Positions 25,101 through 36,955 of a DNA stretch of 64,000 nucleotides are shown in pieces. A program made the translations under genes and the position numbers. The notes under the pieces were generated by a model. The model was given only the letters and a program-made list of their open reading frames with translations. It did not search any database and was not told where the DNA came from. This DNA is from Papilionanthe hookeriana x Papilionanthe teres (Eukaryota; Streptophyta; Magnoliopsida; Asparagales; Orchidaceae). How positions within the stretch are numbered: position 1 is the stretch's first letter; every line of letters starts with the position of its first letter. Where the stretch lies: contig CM040428.1 of the NCBI GenBank assembly GCA_022702705.1, positions 90,474,933 to 90,538,932 on the forward strand, in the 5' to 3' direction.

Positions 25101-28100
25101 GGTCAAAAGTTGACCTATTGGTTCAATGGGTTGGTTATTGGGTCAAGGACTTACCATTTTGATCGAAGTTGACATTTTTACCAGAGATTGACTTATTCGG
25201 TCAATACTTGCTCATTATGTCAAAAAAAAACTATTTTGGTCAAAAGTTGTCCTATTGGGTCTATGGGTTGCTCATTGGGTCAAGGATTTACCATTTTGAC
25301 CAAACTTGACTTTTTGGTCAAAAGTTGACCTATTGGGTTACTGGCATGGTCATTGGGTCAGAAATTGATCATTTTAACCAAACTTGACTTTTTGGTTAAA
25401 AGTTGACGTTTTGGGTTAATTAGCTAGTCATTAGGCCAAAAATTAACAATTTTGACAAAAATTATGTTTTTGGTCAAAAGTTAACCTTTTGGGTCAATGG
25501 GTTGATCATTGGGTCAAGATTGACCATTATAACCAAAGGTGACTTTTTGGTCAAATGTTGACCTAATGGGTCAATGAGTTGGTCATTGGGTCAATGATTG
25601 ACCATTTTGACTAAAGTTGACTTTTTGGTCAGAGATTGGATTAGTGCGTCATAATTGGTCATTAGGTCAAAATTGACTATTTTGAACAAAGTTGTCTTTC
25701 TGGTCAAAAGTTGACCTATTGGGTAAATGGGTTGGTCATTTGGTCAAGGATTGACCATTTTGACAAAAGTTGACTTTTTGATCAGAGATTGACTTATCGG
25801 GTCAGTAATTGGTCATTAGGTCAAAAATTGAGTATTTTGACAAAAATTGAATTTTTAGTCAAAAGATGACCCATTGGGTCAACTGGGTGGTCATTGTGTC
25901 GAAAATTGACCATTTTGATCAAAGTTGTCTTTTTGGTCAAGAGTTGTTCTATTGGTCAATGAGTTCATAATTGGGTTAAGAATTGACCATTTTGACGAAG
26001 ATGACTTTTTGGTCGAAAGTTGACTGTATTAGGTCGATGGGTTAGTCATTAAGTCGAAAATTGACCATTTTGACTAAAGTTGACTTTTTGGTCGAAAAGT
26101 TGACTATTAGATCGATGGGTAGTCATTAAGTCGAAAATTGATTATTTTGACCAAAATTGAATTTTTAGTCAAAATTTGATGCATGTCGTCAATTAGGTGA
26201 TTATTAGATTGAAAATTGACAATTTGACCAAAATTGACTTTTTGGTCAAAAGTTGACCTATTGCGTTAATGAGTTGCTCACAGGGTCAATGATTGACCAT
26301 TTTAGCTAAAGTTGACTTTTTGGTTAAAAGTTGCTCTATTGGGTCAATGGGTTGTCATTGGGTCAGAAATTGACCATTTTGACCAAAGTTAACTTTTTGA
26401 TCAAAAGTTGACATATTTTGTCAATGTGTGGTCATTGGGTCAAAAATTGACTGTTTTGACCAAAATTGACTTTTTGGTCAAAAGTTGACCTATTGGATCA
26501 ATAGGTTGGCCTTTGGGTCGAGGTTTGATCATTTTGTCGAAGTTGTCTTTTTAGTCGAAAGTTGACTGTTAGATTCGATGGGTTGGTCATTAGATTGAGG
26601 GTTGATCATTTTGACCAAAGTTGATCATTTTCGTCAGAGATTGACTTATTGGTTCATTAATTGGTCATTAGATCAAAATTTAACTATTTTGACCAAAATT
26701 GATTTTTTGGTCAAAAGTTGACACATTGGGTCAACGGGGTGGTCATTGGGTCAGAAATTGACCATATTGACCAAAGATGACTTTTTGGTCATAAGTTGAC
26801 CTATTGTGTCAATGGGTTAGTCCTTGGGTCAAAAATTGACTATTTTTTACCAAAGTTGGCTTTTTGGGCAAAAGTTGACCTATTGTGTCAATGGGTTCGT
26901 CATTAGGTCAAGGACTGACGATTTTGACCAAAGTTGATTTTTTGGTCAAAAGTTGATCTATTGGGTCAATAGGGTGGTCATTAGGTCAAAATTTGACTAT
27001 TCTGAAGAAAATTGACTTTTTTCTCAGAAGTTGACCTATCGGGCCAATGTGTTGGTCACTATGTCAAAAATTTACTATTTTGACCAAAATTTACTTTTTG
27101 GTCAAAAGTTGACCTATTAAGTCAAAGATTGACCACTTTGACCAAAGTTAACTTTTTGGTGAAAGGTTGATCGATTGCGTTAATGAGTTGGTCATTGGGT
27201 CAAGGATTGACTATTTTGACCAAAATTGACTTTTTCGTTAAAAGTTGATCTATTGGGTCAATGGGTTTATCATTGGGTCAGAAATTGATCATTTTTACCA
27301 AAGTTGACTTTTTTTGTCAAAAGTTGAACCATTATGTCAATGTGTGGTCATTAGGTCAAAAATTGATAATTTTGACCAAAATTAGCTTTTTTGTCAATAT
27401 TTGACCTGTTGGGTCAATGGGTTAGTCATTGGGTCAAATTTCGACCATTTTGACCAAAGTTGTCTTTTTGGTCAAAAGTTGACCTATTAGGTCAATGAGA
27501 TGGTCATTGGGTGAAGGATTGACCATTTTGACAAAAGTTTACTTTTTGGTCAAAGATTAACTTATCATTAGGTCACAAATTGATGATGTTGACCAAAATT
27601 AAATTTTTCATAAAAAGTTGACCCATTGGATCAACAGGCTGGTCATTGGGTTAGAAATTGACAATTACGACCAAAGTTGTCTTTCTGGTCAAAAGTTGAC
27701 CTATTAGTCAATGAGTTGGTAATTCGGTCAAGAATTGACCATTTTGACCGAAGATGACTTTTTGGTCAAAAGTTGATCTATTGGTCAATGGGTTGGTCAT
27801 TGGGTCACATATTGACCATTTTTACCAAAGTTGACTTTTTGGTCAAGAGTTGACATATTGGGTCAATGAGTGGTTATTAGGTCAAAAATTGACTATTTAG
27901 ACCATAATTGACTTTTTAGTCAAAAGGTGACCTATTAGATCAATGAGTTTATCATTGAGTCAAACGATGACTTTTTGGTCAAAGATTGACAAATTGGGTC
28001 AATAATTGGTCATTAGGTCAAAAATTTACTATTTTGACCAAAATTGAATTTTTGCTCAAAAGTTAACCCATTAGATCAACTGTGGTTAGTCATTAGATCG

Positions 28101-31100
28101 AAGTTGACCACTTCGACCAAAGTTAACTTTTTGGTCAAAGTTGACATGTTAGATCGATATGTGGTCATTGGGTCGAAAATTGATTATTTTGACCGAAATT
28201 GACTTTTTGGTCGAAAGTTGACTTGATGGATCAATGGGTTGGTCATTGGGTCAAAGTTTGACCATTATGACCAAAGTTGTCTTTTTGGTTAAAAGTTGAC
28301 CTATTGGGTCAAAGAGTTGGTCATTTGGTCAAGGGTTGATCATTTTAACCAAAGTTGACTTTTTGGTCAGAGATTGACTTATTGGGTCAATAATTGGTCA
28401 TTAGATAAAAATTTGTTTATTTTGACCAAAATTGATTTTTTTGTCAAAAGTTGACACATTGGGTCAACGGGGTGGTCATTGGGTGAAAAATTGACCATTT
28501 TGACCAAAGTTGACTTTTTTTGTCAAAAGTTGACCTATTTGGTCAATGAGTTAGTAATTGGGTCAAGAATTGACCATTTTGAGCAAAGATGATTTTTTGG
28601 TCAAAAGTTGACCTATTGTGTCAATGGGTTGGTCCTTGGGTCAAAAATTGACTATTTTTTTACCAAAGTTGACTTTTTGGTCGAAAGTTGACCTTTTGTG
28701 TCAATGGGTTGGTCATTAGGTCAAGGTCTGAACATTTTGACCAAAGTTGACCTTTTGGTCCGAGATAGACTTTTTTGGTCAACAATTGGTCATTAATTAA
28801 AAAATGGACTAATTTGACGAAAATTGACATTTTGATCAAAAGTTGACCTATGAGGCCAAGGGGTTAGTCATTGAGTCAAGGATTGACCATTTTGACGAAA
28901 GTTGTCTTTTTGACCAAATGTTAACCTATTGGGTTAATGGGTTGGTTATTAGGTCAAAAATTGACCATTTAAACTAAAGTTTTCTTTTTGGTCAAAAGTT
29001 GACCTATTGGGTCAATGGGTTGGTTGTTAGGTTAAAAAGTGACTATTTTGATCGAAATTTACTTTTTTGTCAAAGGTTGACTAATTGGATGGGTATGTCA
29101 TTGTATCAAGGATTGACTATTTTAACTACAATTGACATTTTACTCAAAAGTTGACCCATTGGGTCAATGGGGTGGTCATTAGGTCAAAAGTTGACTATTT
29201 TAACCAAATTTGACTTTTTGGTCAAAAGTTGACCTATTAGGTCAATGGGTTGATCATTCGGTCGAATTGATTATTACGACGAAGTTGACTTTTTGGTAAA
29301 AAGTTAACCTATTGGGTCAATGGGTTGGTCATTGGGTCAAGGATTGACCATTTTGAACAAAGTTGACTTTTTGGCAGAGATTAACTTTTTTCACCAAAAT
29401 TGTCTTTTTTGTCAAAAGTTGTCCTATTAGGTCAATGGGTTGGTCATTGTGTTAGAAATTGACCATTTTGACCAAAGTTGACTTTTTGGTCAAAAGTTGA
29501 CCTATTGGGTCAACTGGGTGATCATTAGGTCAAAAATTGACAATTTAGACCAAAATTGACTTTTTGGTCAAAAGTTTACTTGTTGGGTCTTTAGGTCAAA
29601 GATTGACCATTTTGACCATAGTTGACCAATTGGGTCAATGGGTTGGTCATTGGGTCAAGGATTGACAATTTTAACCAAAGTTGATTTTTTGGTCAAAGAT
29701 TATCTTATTGGGTCATTAATTAGTCATTAGGTAAAAAAATTGACTATTTTGACTAAAATTGAATTTTTGGTCAAAAGTTGACCGATTGGTTCAATGGGGT
29801 GGTCATTGGGTCAGAAATTGACCATTTTAACCAAAGTTGACTTTTTGGTCAAAAGTTGGTCTATTCAGTCAATGGCTTGGTCGTTGGGTCAAAAATTGAC
29901 CATTTTCACCAAAGTTGACTTTTTGGTCAAAAGTTGACTTATTGGATTAATGGGTTGGTCATTGGGTCAATGACTGATCATTTTGGCTAAGGTTGACTTT
30001 TGGGTTAAAACTTTACCTATTGGGCCAATGTATTGGTCATTGGGTCAGAAATTGACCATTTTGAGAAAAGTTATTTTTTTGGTCAAAAGTTGACATATTG
30101 GGTCAATGGGTGGTCATTAGGTCAAAAATTAACTATTTTGACCAAAATTGACTTTTAGTCATAAGTTGACCTATTGGGTCAATGGGTTGGTCATGAGGTC
30201 AAAAATTGACAATTTTGACAAAAGTTGCATTTTTGGACAAAAGTTGACTTTTTGGTCAAATATTGACCTTTTGGGTCAATGGGTTGGTCATTGGGCAGAA
30301 ATTAACCATTTTAACTAAAGTTAACTTTTTGGTCAAAAGTTGACATATTGGGTCTATTTGGTAGTCATTATGTTAAAAATTGTCTACTTTGACCAAAATT
30401 GACTTTTTGGTCAAAAGTTGACCTGTTTGGCCAATGAGTTGGTTATTATGTAAAAAATTTACCATTTTGACCAAAATTGACTTTTTTTATCAAAGGTAAA
30501 CCTATTGAGTCGTTGGGTGAAAGATTGACCATTTTGACATAGTTGAATTTTGGTCAAAATTTGACCTATTAGGTCAATGGGTTAACTATTGGGTCAAGGA
30601 TTGACAATTGTGACCAAAGTTGAGTTTTTGGTCAGAGATTGACTTATTGGGTCAATAATTGGTCATTAGGTCAATAATTGACTATTTTGACAAAAATTGA
30701 ATTTTTATTTAAAAGTTGACCCATTGCTTAATGGGGTGGTCATTGGATTAGAAATTGACGATTTTGACCAAAGTTGACTTTTTAGTCAAAAGTTGACATA
30801 TTGGGTTAATAAGGTGGTCATTAGGAACAAATTGAACATAATCACTAAAATTAACTTTTTGGTAAAAGTTGACCTATTTTGTCAATGAGTTAGTCATTGT
30901 GTGAAGGATTACTTATTTTGACTAAAGTTTACTTTTTGGTCAAAAGTTGATCTATTGGGTCAATTGGTTGGTCATTGGGTCAAGAATTGACCATTTTGAC
31001 CGAAGTTGACCTTTTGGTCAGAGATTGACTTATTGGGTCAGTAATTGGTCGTTATGTCAAAAATTGACTATTTTGGTTAAAATTTGACCTACTGGGTCTA

Positions 31101-31510
31101 AGGGTTGGTCATTGGGTCAAGGATTGACCATTTTGATCAAAGTTGACTTTTTGGTCAAAAGTTGACCTATTGGGTTAATGGGTTGGTCATTCTGTCAGAA
31201 ATTGACCATTTTAACCAAACTTGACTTTTGGATCAAAAATTGACTTATTGGGTTAATGGGGCGGTCATTAGGTAAAAAATTGACAATTTTGACCAAAATT
31301 AACTTTTTGGTCAAAAGTTGACCTATTGGGTAAACAGGTTGGTCATTGGGTCCAGATTGACCATTTTAACAAAAGGTGACTTTTTGGTCAATAGTTGACC
31401 TATTGGGTCAATAGGTTGGTCATTGGGTAATGGATTGACCATTTTGACCAAAGTTGAATTTTTTGTCGGAGATTGGCTTACTGGGTAAATAATTGGTCTT
31501 AGGTCAAAAA
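4165..31510 (+). repeat. Satellite array, ~78-bp monomer of TTGACC/GGTCAA half-sites
   Basis: About 27 kb, some 350 monomers, of one diverged tandem repeat. Typical pieces in order are TTGGTCATTGGGTCAAGG, ATTGACCATTTTGACCAAAG, TTGACTTTTTGGTCAAAAG, and TTGACCTATTGGGTCAATGGG (last piece truncated by variants). Within a monomer, TGACC or GGTCA cores recur every 8 to 12 bp. Monomer variants such as CAGAGATTGACTTATTGGGT, CAACGGGGTGG, TTGGTAATTGGG and TGGGTGGTCATTAGG recur in a fixed order about every 465 bp. No gene is present; short open frames reflect the 26-codon period. The bases 4137-4164 are a short AT-rich transition next to the LTR. Confidence 0.97.
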
Positions 31511-34500
31511 TTGACTATTTTGAACAAAGTTGTCTTTTTGGTCAAAAGTTGGCCTATTGGGTCAATGGGTTGGTCATTGGATCAAGGATTGACCATTTTG
31601 ACCAAAGTTTACATTTTGGTTAGAGATTGACTTATTGGGTCAATAATTGGTCATTAGGTCGAAATTTATTATTTTGACCAAAATTGAATTTTGGTCGAAA
31701 GTTGACCATTTGGGTCAACGAGGTGGTGATTGGGTCAATAACTGACCATTTTGACCAAAGTTGACTTTTTGGTCAAAAGTTGACCTATATGGTCAACTAG
31801 TTGGTAATTAGGTTAAAAATTGACAATTTTGACCAAAATTGAATTTTTTGGTCAAAAGTTGACCCATTGGGTCAACGGAGTGGTCATTGTATCTAAAATT
31901 AACAATTTGATCTAAATTGACTTTCTGGTCAAAAGTTGACCTATTTCTTTAATGGGTTGGTCAGTGGGTCAATGTGTGCACAATTTTACTAAAATTGACT
32001 TTTGGGTTAAAAGTTAACCTATTGGGTCAATGGGTTGGTCATTGGGTCACAAATTTACCCTTTTGACGAAAGTTGACTTTTTGGTCAAAAGTTATCCTAT
32101 TGGGTCAATGGGTGGTCATTAGGTCAAAAATTGACTATATTGACCAAAGTTGACTTTTGGGTCAAAAGTTGACCTATTGGGTCAATGGGTTGGTCATTGG
32201 GTCAAGGTTTGACCATTTTGACTAAAGTTGACTTTTTGGTCAGAGATAGATTTATTGGATCAATAATTGGTCATAATTCAAAGACTATTTTTACTAAAAT
32301 TGACATTTTGGTCAAAAGTTGCATATTAGGTCGATGAGTTGGTCATTGGGTCGAGGATTGACAATTTTTGCTAAATTTAACTTTTTGTTTAAAAGTTGAC
32401 CTATTAGGTCAGTGAGTTGGTCATTGGGTTAGAAACTAACAATTTTGACCATGACGTTTTGGTGAAAAGTTTACCTATTGTGTCAATGGGTGGTCATTTG
32501 GTCAAAAATTAACGATTTTGGCCAAAATTGACTTTTTAGTCAAAAGTTGTCCTATTGGGTCAATGGGTAGTCATTGGGTCAAGGATTGACCATTTTGACC
32601 AAAATTGACTTGTTGGTGAGAGATTGACTTATTGGGTCAATAATTGGTTATTAGGTCAAAAATTGACTATTTTGACCAAAATTAATTTTTTGGTTAAAAT
32701 TTAACCCATTTGGTCAACATGGTAGTCGTTGGGCCAGAAATTGACCATTTTGATCAAAGTTGAATTTTTGGTCAAAAGTTGACCTATTTGGTCAATGGGT
32801 ATGTAATTGGGTAAAGAATAAATCATTTTGACCGAAGATGCCTTTTTGGTCAAAAGTTGATCAATTGGGTCAATGGGTGGTCATTGGGTCAAAAATTGAT
32901 CATTTTGACTAAAGTTAACTTTTTGGTCAAGAGTTGACTATTAACTATTTTAACCAAAATTTACTTTTTGGTCAAAAGGTGTCCTATTGGGTCAATGGGT
33001 TTGTGTTGGGTCAAGGATTGACCATTTTGACCAAAGTTAACTTTTGGTCAGAGATTGACTTATTGGGTCAATAATTAGTCATTAGGTCAAAAATGACTAT
33101 TTTGAACAAAATTGAATTTTTGTTCAAAAGTTAACACATTGGGTCAACGGGGTGGTCATTGGGTCAGAAATTTACCATTTTGACCAAAGCTGGCTTTTTG
33201 GTCAAAAGTTCACCTATTGGATCAATGAGTTGGTAATTGGGTCAAGAATTGAACATTTTGGCCAAAGATGACTTTTTGGTTAGAGATTGGCTTACTGGGT
33301 CAATAATTGGTCATTAGGTCAATGATTAACAAATTTAACAAAAGTTGACTTTTTAGTCGAAAGTTAACATATTGGGTCAATGGGTTGGTCATTGGGTCAG
33401 AAATTGACAATTTTCACTAAAATTGACTTTTAGGTCAAAAGTTAACATATTGGGTCAATGGGTTTGTCATTCGGTTAAAGATTAACAATTTTGACCAAAG
33501 TTGACTTTTTGTTAGAGATTGACTTATTGGGTCAATAATTGGTCATTAAGTCAAAAATTGAATATTTTGATCAAAATTGATTTTTAGTCAAAAGCTAACC
33601 TATTGGGTCAATGGGTTGGTCATTGGGTCAGAAATTGACCATTTTGACCAAACATGACTTTTTTTGTCAAAAGTTGACCTATTGGGTCAATTTACTGGTT
33701 ATTAGGTAAAAAATTGAGTATTTTGACCAAAATTGACTTTTTGGTCAAACGTTGACCTATTGTGTCAATCTGTTGGTCATTGGGTCAATGATTAACCATT
33801 TTGACCAAAGTTGCCTTTTTGGTCAGAGATTGACATATTGGGTCGATAATTGGTCATTAGGTCAAAATTGATTATTTTGACCAACATTAACTTTTTAGTC
33901 GAATATTGAACTAGGGTTCGATGGGTTGAGTCATTGTGTCGATGATCGATTAATTTGACCAAAGTTGACTTTTAGTCTAAAGTTAACATATTGGGTCAAT
34001 TGGTTGGTCATTGGGTTAGAAATTGACCATTTTGACCAAAATTGACTTTTAGGTCAAATGTTGACATATTTGAACAATGGATTTGTCATTGGGTCAAAGA
34101 TTAACTATTTTGACCAAAGTTGACTTTTTTGTAAGAGATTGACTTATCGAATCGATAATTAGTCGATCAGCGAAAGTTGATTATTTTGACCAAAATTGAA
34201 TTTTTAGTCAAAAGTTGACTCATTGGATCAATTGGGTGGTCATGAGGTCGATTTGACCATTTTGACCAAAGTTGACTTTTTATCGAAAGTTGGCTTATTT
34301 GGTCGATGGGTTGGTCATTGTGTCAGAAATTGACTGTTTTAACCAATGTTGACTTTTGTTAAAAGTTGATCTATTGGGTCAATGGGTTGGTCATTGGGTC
34401 AGAAATTGACCATTTTGACCAAACTTGACTTTTTTGTCAAAAGTTGACCTATTGAGTCAATGGGGTGGTCATTGGGTCAAGGATTGATTATTTTGACCAA

Positions 34501-36955
34501 AGTTAACTTTTTGTTAAGAGATTGACTTATTAGGTCAATAATTAGTCATTAGGTCAAAAATTGACTATTTTGACCAAAATTAACTTTTTAGTCAAATATT
34601 GACTTATTGGATCGATGGGTTGGTCATTGAGTCGATGGTTGATCAATTTGACCAAAGTTAACTTTTTGGACGAAAGTTAACATATTGGGTCTTTTGGTTG
34701 GTCATTGGGTCAGAAATTGACCATTTTGACCAAAATTGACTTTTAGGTCAAAAGTCGACATATTGGGTCAATTGGTTTGTCATTAGGTCAAAGATTAATC
34801 ATTTTGACCAAAGTTGACTTTTTATTAGAGATTTTCTTGTTGAATTGATAATTGATCATTAGGTTAAATATTGACTATTTTGACCAAAATTGACTTTTGG
34901 TAAAAAATTAACCTATTGGGTCAATAGGTTGGTCACTGGGTCAAGGATTGATCATTTTGCACAAAGTTGACTTTTTGGTCAAAAGTTGACCATTGGGTTA
35001 ATTGGTTGGTCATTGGGTCAGAAATTGACCATTTTAAATAAAGTTGACTTTTTAGCCGATAGATTAATTTATTGGATCGATGGGGTGGTCATTGAGGTCG
35101 AAAATTGATTATTTTGACCAAAATTGACTTTTTGGTCAAAAGTTGATCTATTGGGTTTTTGGGTCAAGGATTGACCATTTTGACAAAGTTGACTTTTTTG
35201 TCAAAAGTTGATCTATTGGGTCAATGGGTTGGTCATTAATTCGATGATTAAGCATTTTGACCAAAGTTAACATTTTTGTCAGAGATTGACTTATTAGGTC
35301 AATAATTGGTCACCAAGTCAAAAATTGACTACTTTGACCAAAATTGACATTTTGATCCAAAGTTGACCTATTGGGTTTTTGGTTTGGTCATTGGGTCAAG
35401 GATTAGCTTTTTGACCAAAGTTGAGTTTTTGGTCAAAAGTTGACATATTGGCTTAATGGGTTGGACATTGCATCGAGGAATGACCATAATGACCAAATTT
35501 GACTTTTTAGCTAGAGAATGACTTATTGGGTCAATTGGGTGGTCATTAGGTCAAAATTAACTATTTTGACCAAAATTAACTTTTTCGTCAAAAGTTGACC
35601 AATTAGGTCAGTGGGTTTAGGGTAAACCATTTGGACCAAAGTTAATTTTTTAGTCAAAAGTTGACCTATTGAGTCAATGGGTTGTTTATTGGGTCAAGGA
35701 TTGACCATTTTGACTAAAGTTGACTTTTTTGTTAGAGATTGACTTATTGGGTCAATAATTGGTCATTAGGTAAAAAATTAACTAATTTGACCAAAATTAA
35801 ATTTTCAGTTAAAGTTGACTCATTGGGTTAATGGGTGGTCATTGGGTCAGAAATTGACCATTTTGACCAAAGTTTACTTTTTGGTCAATAGTTGACATAT
35901 TGGGTCAATAGGGTGGTCATTAGGTCAAAAATTGACTATTTTGACTAAAATAGACTTTTTGGTCAAAAGTTGACTTATTGGGCCAATGGGTTGGTCATTG
36001 ATTCAAAGATTGACCATTTTGACCAAAGTTGACTTTTCAGTCAGAAAGATGACTATTAGGTCGATGTGTTCGATCTTTGGGTCGAGGATTGATGATTTTG
36101 ACCAAAGTTGACTTTTTGGCAGAGATTGACTTATATGGTCAATAATTTGTCTTTAGGTCCAAAATTAAATTTTTGGTCAAAAGTTGACCCGTTGGGACAA
36201 TGGGATGGTCATTCGGATAGAAATTGACCATTTTGACCAAAGTTGACTTTTTGGTCAAAAGTTAACCTATTAGGTCGATGGGGAGGTTATTAGGTAGAAA
36301 ATTGATTATTTTGACCAAAATTGACTTTTTGGTCGATAGTTGACTGTTAGATTGATGGGTTAGTCATTAGGTCGAGGATTGACCATTTTGACGAAAGTTG
36401 ACTTTTTGGTCAAAAGTTGATGTATTGGGTCGATGCGGTGGTCATTGGGTCAAGGATTGACCATTTTGATCAAAGTTGACTTTTTTGTCAGAGATTGACT
36501 TATTGGGTTAATAATTGGTCATTATGTTGAAAATTGACTTTTTTTACCAAAATTTACTTTTTGGTCAAAAGGTAACTTATTGTGTCAATGGGTCGAACAT
36601 TGGGTCAAGGATTGATAATTTTTTACTAAAGTTGACTTTTTGATCAAAAGTTCACCTATTAGGCCAATGTGTTGGTCATTAGGTCAAGGATTGACCTTTT
36701 TTTACCAAAGTTCACATTTTGTTTAATGATTGACTTATTGGGTCAATAAATGGTCATTAAGTAGAAAATTGACCATTTTGACCAAAATTGACTTTTTGGT
36801 CAAAAGTTGACCTATTGGGTCATTGGGTCTAGGAATAGTCATTTTGACCAAAGTTGACTTTTTAGTCAAAAGTTGACTTATTTGGTCAAAGGGTTGGTCA
36901 ATGGATCAGAAATTGACCAGTTTAACCAATGTTGACTTTTTAACCAAAAGTTGAC
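31511..36955 (+). repeat. Satellite, first copy of a recent ~5.45-kb tandem duplication
   Basis: The sequence starting TTGACTATTTTGAACAAAG at 31511 is repeated from 36951 in the same order with a shift of 5440 to 5448 bp. In a stretch of about 210 bp compared by eye (35700-35910 against 41130-41340) I count four differences. Copy one lacks about 19 bp near 36165 that copy two retains at about 41593. The unit equals about 70 monomers, so it far exceeds the 465-bp higher-order period. Confidence 0.9.
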
